Part shown: positions 12,130-25,700 of the stretch, in pieces
How positions within the stretch are numbered: the stretch's first letter is position 1
Layout: each line of letters begins with the position of its first letter
Source: Capsicum annuum
Lineage: Eukaryota; Streptophyta; Magnoliopsida; Solanales; Solanaceae
Assembly: GCF_002878395.1 (NCBI RefSeq)
Contig: NC_061116.1
Location: 119,574,692-119,638,691, forward strand
DNA length: 64,000 bases
Direction: 5' to 3'
Translations under genes and position numbers: made by a program
Notes under the pieces: generated by a model
What the model saw: the letters and a program-made list of their open reading frames with translations, nothing else
Told to the model about the DNA's origin: nothing
Database searches by the model: none

Positions 12130-13020
12130 AATATGATCTACTATGATGAAAAACACTAAGTGAAAAAAAGACTTCTCAATTTAAATTCAATATCATTTTA
12201 TACATCATGTGGTTATCATAGTTTAAATTTGATACTTTGTGACATGGATAATTCTTATACAAAAGCTATATTATTTTTTGGAGTTGTACACAGTATATAT
12301 TTACTATTTTATTCTTTTAGAAAGCAATGGAAAGTTTTAAAAAATTGTGTATCTAGCCTAACTCTTAAATCATTGTCACAAAAACGTTGGAAAAATCATA
12401 TTAATAGAGATGATTTATTTAATTAGTGAAAATTATTGATGGTCCAAAAACTAAAAATGAAGCTAATTGTTTTGTCATATATGAACTTGAAATTTTTTAC
12501 TTTCTAGTGGGTATGACTATTTGGCATGATACACTGTTTGTTGTTTGTTCATTTAGCAAAATTTACAATCAAAATATATGCATACTAATGTTACCATAGA
12601 TAACTAAGTGGGTTGATTTCTTTTTTTTGTTATAAGAATATCGAGAAGAAGGGTTTGCAACAGCTATAATTTTAGCTAAAAAAATTATATTTGATATGAA
12701 TATAGAATCTAAATTTCGTAAGAAACGTGAATCATTAAAATAAAGAAACTTAACAATAAAAAAATCTTAAAGTCTAAAAGAATTTTTTTTTAGTGTTGAT
12801 TACTTTTTTTAATATAATTGATCAAGCTATTTTTTCACTTCAATATAGATTCGATCAATTTAACGCATATGACAATAATTTTTGATTTTCTATTTAGTGG
12901 TCAAAATAGAAGTTACTAGATGATGAGAATTTAAAAAATAATTATCTTAATCTTGATTATTATTTAATGCATAATAGTCATTATGACATTGATGGTTTAG
13001 ATTTATTTTCTTGATTAAAA
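12130..13020 (+). pseudogene. hAT-type (ZMYM1-like, TTF-domain) transposase relic
   Basis: Fragments in successive frames follow the order of plant zinc-finger MYM-type 1-like proteins, which are hAT-derived transposases. First comes FYTSCGYHSLNLILCDM (about 12190-12250), then FFGVVHSIYLLF and SLSQKRW. LVGMTIWHDTL lies near 12505, YREEGFATAIILAKKIIFDM near 12640-12700, and ESKFRKKRES, FDQFNAYDNNF and DDENLKN follow (12700-12940). These are pieces of the RNase H-like catalytic region, and stops and frameshifts separate them. No terminal inverted repeats were found, so only an internal fragment survives. The family assignment rests on motif order from memory of the family. Confidence 0.7.
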
Positions 13021-13183
13021 TTATTAAGGAATATAGTAAAAATAATACCTAATACCATAATCAATATACTCAATCAAATAAAATGACATCATTCCTTTTT
13101 AATGTCTATTATAAAATAATGTTGGTAGTTACTTTGCAATTGTCTCAGTTGAAATAAGTTTATTAAAATATATATTGATTATT

Positions 13184-13204
13184 TATATATATATATATAT
13201 ATAT
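13184..13204. repeat. (TA)n microsatellite
   Basis: About ten TA units, lying at the junction between the hAT relic and the next, compositionally different block. Confidence 0.9.
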
Positions 13205-15182
13205 GCCCACCGCTGCTACAGGAATCGCTTTTACTTTTTTTTCCTCTGGCTGCTAAGATCTTTCAGTTCGCATGGTTCTTTCTTGCCTGCCCATGGATTC
13301 AGCAGCAGTTCGAAAGATTGCCCTATTTGGGAATCTCCGAATCTATGCTAATTTTCAACTCCCCGAAGCATTTCATTAATTGCTATGCCCTTCCTCCTCT
13401 ATGGGTGCCTAGGTAACCACCGTATGCCTTTTTTTCTTTGAACCTCGTGTAATACTTTAAGGTTATGCTATCCTAATCACAAAATAAAACTGTTGTGATT
13501 TCACTTTTAATGAGAAAAGTGCCAGGCATAGAAGACCTTCTTTAAGAGAGAAAGTTCCTTGTCAAAAGAAATCCATGGCTTTCTCAACCCAAGATGAGAG
13601 GTCAAGAGGAAGAGTCCATATGGTTACCACCTAAAGCGGATAGTTTTTTACAACCGCAAAATTGAGGTAGAAATCTCTAGACATTCCCCCAGGCGTGAAA
13701 ACGATTATTGACAAAACTTAATGATTAAGCAGGGAAAATAATAAGACTAGAAGAAGTTCCTTGCCTCCTTAAATTCAATATTTGAATTCATTGGTTGATA
13801 CCTAAGGCTAGAGGAAGACCATGACTGCATGAGCCATATGAATTAGCTCTTTCGTGTCTGCCGAACTTTAAAATAGAGGGTGTTAAATTTGATCATTGAA
13901 TTTTCCCAACCCGGTGAGCACCCTTAATGTCTCTAGTAGATAGACTCAACAACTATGGAGGGTGTTCAATTCGAGTATTAAATTTTCCCAACCCGGTGAG
14001 CACCCTTAATGTCTCTAGTAGATAGACTCAACAAAGAAACTTGATCAGAGAAGAAAGACATTAGTTTGAAGTCTTGAGTTTCTATCTGCTCTCTAGTGCT
14101 GCTTAAAAGGATCTAGTTACCTACTACCGTTCATGGCGATATCCGCCTCAAAATCCTCTACTTGCTTCATCTCCTAGTGGTTGTTTACCATGGAGCGACC
14201 ATGATTCAGGATCAGGTGGGATATAGTCTCTTTCTATCCTTTTCCTGTATTTATGGTTCTATATATTTTCCTCTTATATAAATCCATCTCCAAATCAGCC
14301 ATGCTAGTAGCTGCCTGCTAAAGGACAGTCAGCCCTACGAAGTTTTATTCGATTGGGTTTTTCCACAGAACTCGCCTAATAGCAGAGGAGCGGTAATAGA
14401 TCTGACTCGATGCAGAAGGGACAAAGTGATTGGAAACACATTTCCCATCTTCTAATAAAACTAGAGAGACTTCCTAATAACCCATTAAAAACTAGAAGCC
14501 CTTATGCAGCTAGTCCTTGCCTTGGAACAAGGTTCGAAATTAGGCATACCCGTTATTTCTGTCAAACTCACATTTCTTATATAACTAATTCAATCTAGAC
14601 TATAATTAATCTTTTGTCCTTTTCTTTTTAGGAATAAGATGGGTTATTTCGATATGAATGAAATAAAGTTTCGTGAGTTAGGTCATATACATAAAGAAGG
14701 AGTCTTTCGAGCAGGAATCCAGTAGTGTGGAACTCTCAAAGGCTATGTCTACACTTTCTGTGTTCTCTTCATAACTTTCTCATTGCAAAAATGACTATAT
14801 TTTTTATATAATTACCTGTCTGCCATGAAATTTTCTATCTAATGAGTGCTACTAATAGAATAGCAGTATAGAGGCCTTTTTTGAGGCCAGGTTTAAAGAA
14901 CAACGCATCTTTTATAAATCCTATCTTAAGCGTAAAAGAATAAAGAAAAATAAATACAATTATGATAGTAATTCAAATTCAACCAACTCTTATACATGCT
15001 CTGTATAAACAAACATACCCGGTGTGTTTTAGGCCTCGACCCCCAAATAGTTGTCGATCTTGGTTCAGTAGTTTTGATAGTTCCAATAGTTCCTCACCTC
15101 GTGACCTTCTTATGCATTTTTTAAGTTGTTGCTTGAGTGTTTTCTCTACGATAAAAACCCATTTATAGTAATACTTCAAAAT
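13205..15182. other. Non-coding block upstream of the RNA polymerase relic, possibly organelle- or plasmid-derived
   Basis: The block is less AT-rich than its surroundings, is bounded on the left by a TA microsatellite, and runs without a visible break into the RNA polymerase relic. No conserved protein, tRNA or rRNA was recognised. The ORFs at 14410-14598, 14962-15168 (+) and 14979-15179 (-) have no family features. The inference is that it came in with the polymerase gene from a mitochondrial genome or mitochondrial plasmid. A tandem duplication lies inside (13876-14038). Confidence 0.35.
13876..14038. repeat. 82-bp tandem duplication
   Basis: Two adjacent copies start at 13876 and 13958 with 'gagggtgtt'. 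The 3' two-thirds of the unit ('ttttcccaacccggtgagca' through 'gatagactcaacaa') is identical in both copies, while the first 30 bases have diverged. Confidence 0.88.
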
Positions 15183-16583
15183 ACGAAAATGATGTCTTTG
15201 GTTTGTTGAAATATGTAAGAGAGAGTGAGAAGGGAATCCCTAAAAACCAAGAAGGTTAAGACAGAATACAGAGAACTATAGAGAATTTATCCCGCCTATA
15301 TGATGACAAAAAAAACTTGATGAGGAGATTCCCTATATTATAAATATCTTAGATAAGAAGTCTCAACCATATGCTAAAGAATTTCTAAAGTTGTCTAATA
15401 AACTGACCCCTGGTGAGTTAACCATTATCAACCAGTGCATTCAGTAAATCCTGGAAGGTGTTATAGTTCATTTTTTAGGATTAGTTTTCAATAGTGTTGA
15501 ATCTACCCCCATTGTTAGGCTTTCAAGTGCAATTGATGCCTGAAAGGGTTATAGGTAGTGTTAACCCTGCTGTAAGCCTGGTGGCGACGATGGTGATGAT
15601 AAAAAATCAAAGAATATTAACGTATTATTGGTTGAATTATTATTTTATAGAAAAATGATGTCTAACTTACGATTTAACTTTACCAGGTAAAATGATTGAT
15701 GTTCGAAATATAGGTCTAAGTTATTACAAAATGAAAGCTTCTTGTGTCTGGCTAGATTTGGATATAAGAGTCCTCCCTATGAAGCTGAGTCTTCCTATGG
15801 TATGTACTCCTAAAAAATGGGATGTTGTAGGACGACTAAAAAGAGAAGGTCTAGAACCCCAATCACTATCTGCTCTTAGGGAGGGTATTTAGGGGATTCT
15901 ATCACTGATTATTACTTTTAAAATAGCTACAAATTATCGGCTGCCCGCGATAAGGAGAAATTCCGTATTCTTCTTGATGATAAATATCATGATATGTGTA
16001 ATACTATGAAATCCCAACAAGAGGATTCTTTTGAGATAAATGTTGATATATTAAACTTTATTAAGCTCAATACTCAGGCATTAGTAGAATAAGGTTTGCT
16101 TATGAATATAAAGCTAAGAAGGGTTAATATACTCAATGCAACAAAATTCTTACGAAGTTTCATCTTTAATCAAAATGTTAAGATCACATTCAAATTCCCT
16201 TGCTTGTTAAAGCAGTTCATGATTGATATCCAACGCGCCCGTTATCAGTCTTTTATAATTTAAGTTTCATCTACTTATGCGGGTTATGATTTTTATCTTC
16301 CTGTATTTGTAGACTTCTGAGACAAGATTTACAGCACGGGTTTATTACATTTCCTTGAACATGATCTTGATAGGTCTTTAATAGTTTTCTCTAAGAGGTC
16401 TGTTCATAAGGCTTTAGATAAGAATCCCACTAAATCATTGAATAGTAATTGTGGGAATTATTTATATATGTTATATGCTGCTGTAGCTTTTCATCATAAT
16501 AAATTTGATAATTATCATAATACTAAAGACTAGATTAAAGACCATGGGAATCCTTAGAGAATGGGTTTCCAAGAGTGCGCTAG
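15183..16583 (+). pseudogene. Phage-type (T7-like) RNA polymerase, mitochondrial linear plasmid type, N-terminal half
   Basis: Single-subunit RNA polymerases of this kind transcribe mitochondrial linear plasmids. Long stretches read almost openly: an N-terminal segment from 15183 (IPYIINILDKKSQPYAKEF), then LSYYKMKAS and LSLPMVCTPKKWDVVGR (15720-15835). The palm-entry region is near 16270-16420: YAGYDFYLPVFVDF, followed by a TGA stop at 16318 where the family has Arg of the DxxGR motif, then GLLHFLEHDLDRSLIVFSKR. The relic stops at 16583, exactly at the target duplication GCTAG, and resumes at 26018. Nuclear RpoT genes are a less likely source because they are intron-rich and more conserved. 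The plasmid assignment is from family memory. Confidence 0.7.
16579..16583. repeat. Target-site duplication GCTAG, left copy
   Basis: It is identical to 26018-26022 and directly abuts the TG of the element 2 LTR. It marks a single clean LTR-element insertion into the RNA polymerase relic. Confidence 0.9.
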
Positions 16584-19500
16584 TGTAATACCCCGAGAAT
16601 CCCAACCGATAGTAGAACCATGCGCCAAGCTCATGAGAAATAAATCTTAGTGATTTGGTAGTTTTATGATCAAGTTTGATGTACATTTATGCCTTAAATA
16701 TGTCCTAGCTATTAGACGAATCAAAACATCCCTTACCAATTGAATTCTTGAGAAGGACATTGCCATAGTCAAATTCAAATGACTATGTATCCCATTCTAC
16801 ATAGAATTTTTTAGGTCATAACCCACCAACAGATAGATAATTGAATTTATCTTACAAAGATACCAATTTTATAAAAATTCGGCATTGGAGTAAAAAGTTA
16901 TGGCTGTTTTACTGAGAGTTGCCCGAGCTGTTCAGGAGCGACGGGCAAAATAATGGATCATCAAGTCAGTGATGGACCGTCACTTTGGCCATCACAACTG
17001 AACTAGTGAGGCCATTTTAAGGACGAAAAATGATGGTTTGAGTGATGGTTAGTCACCAGAGTGATGATCTGCCACTCAGACAGTCAGTTTTGCCCCAAAC
17101 AGCGCTAAAACATCGTTTAAAAGAGATTTTTAGGTCTTTTTCCACCGTATTTAACACCCAATCACCTCAAATCAAAGCACATAACACCTCATTAATCCAT
17201 AACATCAAAATTAGGATTTTTTTTTAAAGATAAAAATCGAAGAACAAGATTCACACCCTTCTTCAAGAATCTAAGATATTCAAGTTCTTTAAACTCAAGA
17301 ACAACTTATTTTCTCTCAAAGGAACAAGAACCCTAGTCAAAAAAATCAAGAAACAAGTCTAAGAATTTCTTCAAGAATCATCAAGAAAACATCAAGATTT
17401 GTGTTTCCCAATCCAAGAACAATAAAAAAGGTTATATTTCTTTCATGATCAAGTTTCAAGATTTGGGTTTTATTACTCCATGATTTATCTCAAGCTCCAA
17501 GAAAACTAGTTGATTGGGGATTCAATTTCAAGAAAGTTCTACCATTAATCTTCAAGAATATTCCATCTAAGGTATGCATAGTGTTCATCCATGGATTCCT
17601 TTCATCCATGGAGCTCAATAATCAAGTTTTAAATCATGTATTGTGAATATTTTATTGTGGGTTAATTGTAACCATGTGGTTATTCTTGTATTATTCCCAA
17701 GTTGGAATCTTTGTGTGATTTTATGAGAACATGTTAGCATATAAGTTGAAATCCATATATTTGGTGGTTTAAGATTGTTAATTTGATGATTATATCTATG
17801 CCCAAAATGGTGCATGTAAGGTATTTGATAAAATGCCTAAGAAACTAGAAATCATGCAATATAGCTAAATTGTGAATAAGTGAGGGATTCATGATATGCC
17901 CCTATGTTCCAATGACTTCCATGTTGGTAATGTGTCTTGTAAATGTTGTTGGACTGCTCATGAACTAGTCTTATGAGATTATGCTATGGTTACTTGCAAA
18001 TCCTACTTATGTACAAGATGTATGATAACCATGTACTATGTGAAATCCCCCAAGTTATGATATTATGGATTGTTGATGTTGGTCATGTATTCAAGAAAGT
18101 CATGTTGTTAGTTTCCCTCCATCGAGTCCTGGGGGTACTTGTACCCAAAAAATACAGTTGTGTGCCTAGAGCCACGTCATGTTATCACGATACTCTCAGT
18201 TAAGACATGATCTATAGAAATCAGTCAGTTATGTGACTTAGGAAAATTCAGTAATCTCAGTGCTTAGTAACCTCAACAACCTCAGTATTCATAATCAATC
18301 TTAGAAAATTTAGTACTCTTAGTCAGTCCTCAGAACTCAGTACATTCCATCGGTCAAAGGAACTCAGTAAACTAAGTTTATCTCTACTAAACAATACCAC
18401 TAGTATTAGTTTAGTTAACTCAGTCCAGTCCAGTTCAGCTAATCAGTTCAGTTTAGTTAATCAGTTTAGTTCAGTTATTCAGTTTAGTGTATTTCAGATG
18501 GGAGTAGGATTCAGTACCGAGCGAACCCAAGGATGGGAACTCAACTGTCAGATTGGGGTGTGATTCTTAGCAGCCATCCTTGTGTTCCAGAACTGCGTAG
18601 TCAGCGTAGGTTGAGACATTTAAACCTATCAGATTATGGTTGATGAGGTGGCTTAACCTGTCAGATTAGGGTCCCACCATTCTCATTAGAGTAACCTGCT
18701 AGATAAGGGTCACTCACAGTTTGTCCTTGCCAGTGGTGCGGTATTGACACCCTTCCAGTCAGGGCAGAGATTGGACCCCAACTAAGCTATAATAACATAT
18801 ATAGGGAATATCGGTTAGATAAATACTTCCCACAGTCTCAGTTTTAATCTTAGTTTCAGTAAAAGAACTCAAATAGTTCTTCAAATTTTAGGACTGTCAG
18901 ATATAGTCAACTCAGAATAGTACGGAACTCAGATAGTTCCTTTTGATTCAGGACTATCAGATACAGCCACTCATGTTATCAGTTATATCAGTTCTTAGAA
19001 CTCATGTTTTCATTCATATCAGTTATCAAAATTCATGATATCAGTATTCAGCTTCAGGACTATTAGATGCAGTCAACCAAACCAGTTCTTTATAGTCAAA
19101 ACTATCATATATAGTTATTCATGTATCAGGAACATAGTATTAGTCCCTCGGTATTCAGTAATACAGCATCAGTTCCTCATTTATTAGTGATTAACATATT
19201 AATATCAGTGAACTTAGTCATTCAGCATCTCAGTATCAGTAAACTTATGTTGTCAGTAGTCAGTATCACCACGAGTTCAGTTATAGTTTCTTATGCATTT
19301 ATGTATTCTCATGTTCATACCAGTCAGTATTGTTCATTCATATAAACCCTATTGCATTCAGCCTACCTTACTTGCATACCAGTACATTTAAAGTACTGAT
19401 GCATTTGTGCTATGGTGTCTTATACCATAGGTTTAGAAGCAAGAACTCCAGATCAGCAGTAGATTCTAGTATCAGCAGTCAGAGTTCGAAGTGAGTCCTC

Positions 19501-19844
19501 ATCTTTCAAGGACATGATGATTTCATTACTGTTTTAGTTTTCAGTTTATTTCAGTAGTTATAGCTAGTTGGGGACATGTCCCATCAACTCCTTATTCAGA
19601 CAGTGTAGAGGCTTTATGACTATAGTATGTCCAGATATTTATTTCAGATTTGTTTTGGTATTGTTATACCATATTTTTAGTTATGTATTAGTATTGAACC
19701 TTATGGCCTTTTAGTTTATTTTTCCACATTTTTTTAGTCTTTTATGTAGTATACAGGTACAAATATTAGTCATGGGTTAGCTTGTGGTCCTTTGGGGTCA
19801 TGAGCACCGTGTAGTGTTTCAATTTAGAAAATCGAGGCGTTATA
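16584..19844 (+). repeat. 5' LTR of element 2
   Basis: It starts TGTAATACCCCGAG and ends GGCGTTATA, so the final CA is changed to TA. U3 holds a cluster of TGATGG/CCGTCA words (16938-17085) followed by a TATA-like TATTTAA at 17148-17154. At about 18540-18715 a motif like ACCTGTCAGATTAGGGT occurs four times at roughly 50-60 bp spacing. The middle part is rich in CAGT words. ORFs inside, such as 17973-18203 and 19121-19345, are not conserved in meaning. Confidence 0.9.
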
Positions 19845-19848
19845 AACT

Positions 19849-19860
19849 TAGTATCAGATC
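19849..19860 (+). promoter_or_regulatory. Primer-binding site of element 2, eroded
   Basis: TAGTATCAGATC differs from the standard TGGTATCAGAGC at two positions and sits 4 bases after the LTR end. Confidence 0.75.
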
Positions 19861-22786
19861 CGAAGGTTCAACAGTGTCCTAGGAAGTATGAAAAGCCACA
19901 TCTAGTAGAGTCTTGTACATACATGTGTTATGCACTACACTTATGTGCAAGAGGCTATGAGATGTTTTATAAATAGTTTCCCTTCTTTCATGTCTCAGAT
20001 CATGCTATAGAAAAGTTTTCTAAGAAAACTCATATAGATTCTCATTATGCTCCACGCATGTTAACTCCACCTTACTTTCAAGGTAACAAAAACAATAAAG
20101 CTCAAGTCCTAGAGATATGGCTTTCTCAGATAGTCCCTGCAGTTAGTTATGGGATTACCCACAGACTCAAAAATACCCTATCAATCCCATTATGTTCCAA
20201 GTTATACAGATTTCATTCATGACCATGAGAACTCGTTCACGAACCCAATTTTAGATATGCCATCAGATCTCTTCTCAGAATCCTATAACAGCATAGACCT
20301 AGAATTTTTAAGCATAAGCTCAGGAGTTAACAGTGGTAGAGTTGGGATAGTATTATCCAGTTTAATTAGATTATGTATTCATGGGGATAGTTGTACCAGA
20401 GTAAATTAGTAGTCTAGAACAGTGTAAGCTAGAATTTAAGTTTATTGATTTGAATTAAGTATGAAGGTGTGGAAGTGATATTACTAGTATGTAAAGCATC
20501 GGAAACAGTTAATAGGCTTAGTAAGGAAAGCATGTGTTTGACAGAGTGTAAGTATGTGATAAAGATTGTATTTCAGTTCAGAGTCTAGTAAGTACTCACA
20601 AATTTAAGATGATGGCTTAAAGCTAAAGGGGAGATAATAGATCAAGCAAACAATCAGGCTCTCAGATTCTAATAGTAGTGCCAGTATGTATAGAAAAATA
20701 GTAAGGGAAGACAAGTCCTGACTCATACATATCTCAGTGCAAGGTTTTGTACTTCAGTTAGCCTAGTACCTATGCATGCTTCACATCTCAGTTCCATGAA
20801 CACAACTTATATTCACACGCTTTCCATAGAATCCTATGTGACTCCAATTTCTATTATAAGGAATATCAGCTCCCTCAGTGTTACAAATCATGTTCCACAA
20901 ACTCAGAAATTTTAGACTCAGGTCATCCAGCTCATGACTCATGTACACGTCACGCCTTACAGTATATTCAGTTTCCATGACTCATGCTATGCCTCTACAG
21001 ATAAGATAAATTTAGACTACATTATGTATATTCTCAGTTCAGACCTTTTCTGGTAAATCCATGTTGTTGATATTCTATTCCTCAAGTTTTAGTTTAAGTG
21101 TCAAATTCAGTCAGTATCCATTCAAGTTTTAGAACCTTATGATTTAATCCTTCAGTAAGCTCTCCTTGTAAACAGTGTAGTGTGGAGCAATTGTTTAGAT
21201 GGGAGAAAGTAAATCTTTCATGACTAAGAGAAGATTTTTGCATGCTTGTTTTACGTGAGGGTGTAGTTATGAGGCTAGGCTTAAATGTCATATTAGTGTG
21301 CAAGTAAGTGGTTAGCATGAGATCGTATTTAGAAGCTGGGAAAGTACAGAGTATGAATATTTATTTCGATCCTTGACTTATGTCAGTCCCCATCGCGTAC
21401 TATGAAAAACTCAATTGCCATCTTAGTTACAATTTCAGTATTTAGTACCCAGTAATCAGGTTTCAGTTCCAAAATTTAGTATTTCAATATCATCCTAAAC
21501 CTCAGTTATCAGGATTAAGTTATCAGATACCAACATTTAGTTCCAATAAGAATCTTAGTTATAGTTTTAGTTTTAGTGCCAACTTCAATTCAGTAATCAG
21601 ATCAGAAACTCAGTTAGTTCCAGACTTGCTTGAACCATGCTACAGCTATCAGTTACTCAGTCAGTAGTATTTTAGTACCTCAATCTACAGGATGTTTCCT
21701 AATCATGTTATATACCTAGCCTTGCATTCTTGAGGTGATACAATTTTTCTCATTCATGCTTAATTACCTCATGTTATCCAGTCAATCATTACCCCCTATG
21801 CATAATATTTTATAGCCTTAGTCCAGTTATTCGGACTAAGTACAGACAAGTCTCACATGCCCAATATTCAGCTATTAGTTATTCAGTTAAACAGATAAGT
21901 TAGTATAGTCATGCAGTCGTGCTCAACACCTCATAAATCTTCCAGTTGTCTCAGTTGCAGTGCATGAAGTTTTGTTGCTTCATCTTAGATCATGTATCAG
22001 GCCTCAAGTTTCAAATCTCAGATAATCAGTCATGATTTAGTTCCTAGGTGCCTTGCGCATCACCTCAGTTTCCCTCAGTAGCTCAGCTAAGACAGTATTT
22101 CCTAGAGGGACCTAGTGTCCCAAGGGGGAGATATGCTATAGTTCCCCAAACTTTCATAACATAAGCATCCCATTCTCTTCTCACGTAATGAATCTAGTTT
22201 GGAGTAGGGATACTCATAAGTTGACCCTCAAGCTCCAACCTCAGTCGTACACCATGTATTTAAGACTCAAATCAATTCATAGAAATTTAATTTGTATCAT
22301 GTTTCAGCCTCAGTTATGTTCTCAAATTCCCGTTCATGCATACTTCTAGCATAATCATGGGGTCATCAGTACTTTTCAGCTTACGTAATAGTTTTCTTAA
22401 ACTTACTGAGTTCCGTGTTCAAATTACCATTACAAGCTAGGTATTCAGTTTATGCTCAGATCCTCATTACAAACTTGGTACTAAGTACTCTTGCCTATTC
22501 AATCATGCATACATATATCAGTTCATTCATGAAATCATGCATCAGACATCCATTCTCACTGCGAGAAATTCAGTTCATCAGGACGTTCAGTCATGTATTT
22601 ATGAGTCAATTATCTATGCATTAGGTATGCACAAATTTAGCTTATCAGTAATGTATTAAATATGCATGTTCAATATGTTATATTCAGTTCTTCAGTCATG
22701 TCAATAACAAAATTGTGTCTCAGTTGATCATGCTCAGTATTCACATCAGTTTTCTTTTCTCCCCTCCCAGTCTCATTCGAGGACAA
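19861..22786 (+). other. Internal domain of element 2, no gag-pol
   Basis: This 2.9-kb stretch holds no recognisable retroelement protein. The longest frame, 20149-20409 (86 codons), has no known motif. Parts of it match the internal domain of element 4 (37403-38940): both contain 'agagttgggatag' (20337 and 37898), followed by 'ggctagttgtac'-like and 'gtttattgatttga' blocks. The 3' end (about 22480-22785) resembles the untranslated region of element 5 before its polypurine tract, including 'cattcgagga'. Sequence kept between copies without coding suggests cis signals such as packaging or dimerisation, which is an inference. Confidence 0.75.
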
Positions 22787-25700
22787 AGTAGAACCATGCA
22801 TCAAGCTTATGAGAAATAAATCTTAGTGATTTGGTATTTTTATGATCAAGTTTTATGTATACTAATGCCTTAAATATGTCCTAGCTATTAGACGAATCAA
22901 AACACTCCTTACCAATTGAATTCTTGAGAAGGACATTGCCATAGTCAAATTCAAATAAGTATATTTCCCATTATATAAAGAATTTTTGAGATCAGGACCC
23001 ACCAAAAGATATATAATTGAATTATCTTTCCAACAATACAAATTTTGTCAAAATACGGCATTGACGTAAAAAGTTATGGCTGTTTTACTGAGAGCTGCCC
23101 GAGCTATCCAGGAGCGACGGGCAAAATGACGGACCGTCAAGTCAGCGACGGACCATCACTTGGAACATCACAACTGAACTATTAAGGCTGTTTTATGGAC
23201 TAAAAATGACAGTTGGAGTGACGGTCCGTCACTCAGAACGTCAGTTTTGCCTGAAACAGCACTGAACGTCATTTTAAAGAGATTTTTGGGTCTTTTTCCA
23301 CCCTATTTAACAACTAATCACCTCAAATCAAAGGACATAACTCCTCATTTATCCATAACTTCAAAATTAGGGTTTCTTTGAAGATCAAAACCAAAAAACA
23401 AGATTCAAACCCTTCTTCAAGAATCTAAGATATTCAATTTCCTTAAACTCAAGAACAATTTATTTTCTCTCAAAGGGACAAGAACCCTAGTCAAAAAAAT
23501 CAAGAAACAAGTCTAAGAATTTTTTCAAGAATCATCAATAAAACATCAAGATTTGTGTTTCTCAATCCAAGAACAATTAAAAAAGAGTTATCTTTCTTTC
23601 AAGATCAAGCTTCAATATTTGGGTTTTATTACTCCATGATTTGTCTCAAGCTCCAAGAAAACTAGTTGATTGGGGATTCAATTTCAAGAAAGTTCCATCG
23701 TTAATCTTGAAGAATCTTCCATCTAAGGTATGCGTAGTATTCATCCATGGATTCCTTTCATCCATGGAGCTCAAGAATCAAGTTTTAAATCATGTATTGT
23801 GAATATTTTTTTTGGGTTAATTATAACCATGTGGTTGTTTTTGTATGATTCCCAAGTTGGAATCTTTGTGTGATTTTATGAGAACATGTTAGCATATAAG
23901 TTGAAATACATAAATTTGGTGATCTAAGATTGTTGAATTGATGATTATACCTATGCCCAAAATGGTGCATGTAAGGTATTTGATAAAATGCCTAAAAAAC
24001 TAGAAATCATGCAATATAGCTAAATTGTGACTAAATAAAGGATTCATGATATGCCCCTATGTTCCAATGACTTTCATGTTAGTAATGTCTTGTAAATATT
24101 GGTGGACTGATCATGAACTAGTCTCTTGAGATCATGCTATGCTTACTTGCAAATCCTACTTATGTACAAGATGTATGATAACCATGTACTCTATGAAATC
24201 CCCCAAGTTATGATATTATGGATTGTTGATGTTTGTCATGTATTCAAGAAATTCATGTTGTTAGTTTCCCTCTATCGAGTCCTGGGGGTACTTGTACATA
24301 AAAAATATTGTTGTGTACCTAGAGCCATGTCATGTTATCATGATACTCTCAGTCAATCCATGATCTATAGAAATTAGTCAGTCATGTGACTCAGGAAAAT
24401 TTAGTAATATCAGTAATCTCAATGCTCAGTAACCTCCGCAACCTCAGTATTCACAGTCAATCTCTGCAACTTTATTACTCTCAGTCAGTCCTCAAAACTC
24501 AATACATTCCATCAGTCAAAGGAACTCAGTAAACTCAATTTATCTCCTCTAAATAATACCACTAGTATCAGTTTAGTTAACTAAGTCCAGTCTAGTTCAT
24601 ATAATCAGGTTAATTTTTTCAATTAGTTCAGCTCAGTTATTCAGTTCAGTGCCTTTCAGATGGGAGTAGGATTCAGCACCGAGCAAACCCAAGGATGGGA
24701 ACTCACCATTAGATTAGGGTATGATTCTTAGCAGTCATCATTGTGTTCTAGAACTACGTAGCTATCATAGGTTGAGACATTTAAACCTGTCAGATTAGGG
24801 TTGATGAGGTGGATTAACCTGTCAGATTAGGGTCCCACCATTCTCATTAGAGTAACCTACTAGATAAGGGTCACTTACAGCTTGTCCTTACCAGTGGTGC
24901 GGTATTGACACCCTTCCAGTCAGGGTAGAGATTGAACCCTAGCTAAGCTATAATAGCATATATGGGGCATGTCAGTTAGATAACTACCTCCCACAGTCTC
25001 AGTTTCAGTCTTAGTCTCATTAAATGAACTCATATAGTTCTTTAGATTTTAGGACTGTCAGATACAATCAACTCAGAAATAGTATGAAACTCAGATAGTT
25101 CCTTCAGATTTAGGACTGTTAGATATAGCCACTCAAGTTATCAGTTATATCAGTTCTCAAAACTCATGTTATCATTCATATTTGTTATCAAAATTTATGA
25201 TATCAGTATTCAACTTCAGTACTGTTAGATGCAGTCAATCAGACCAGTTTATCAAAATCATAACTGTCATATACATTTATTTATGTATCAGTAACGTAGT
25301 ATTAGTCCCTCAGTATTTAGTAATACAATATCAGTTCCTCACTTATTAGTGATTAACATATTAATATTAGTGAACTTAGTTATTCTGCATCTCAGCATCA
25401 GTAAACTCATATTGTCAGTATTCAGATTCAGTAGTTAGTATCACCACGAGTTTAGTTATAGTTTCTTATACATGTATGTATTTTCATGTTCATACCAGTC
25501 GACATTGTTCATGTATATAAACCCTATTGTATTCAGCCTACCTCACTTGTATACCAGTACATTCAAAGTACTGATGCATTTGCGCGATGGTGTCTTATTC
25601 GATAGGTTTAGAAGCATGAGCTCCAGATCAGTAGTAGATTCCATTCTCAGTAGTCAGAGTTAGAAGTGAGTCCTCATCTTTCGAGGACATGATGATTTCA

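Noticed and set aside
14979..15179. Minus-strand 66-codon ORF in the organelle-like block
   Set aside because: No recognisable domain; it overlaps a plus-strand frame of similar length, and the flanking polymerase relic is on the plus strand.
18240..19350. Possible CRISPR-like or satellite array because of many CAGT words
   Set aside because: The words are irregularly spaced with no constant repeat-spacer unit, the setting is an LTR, and CRISPR does not occur in plants.
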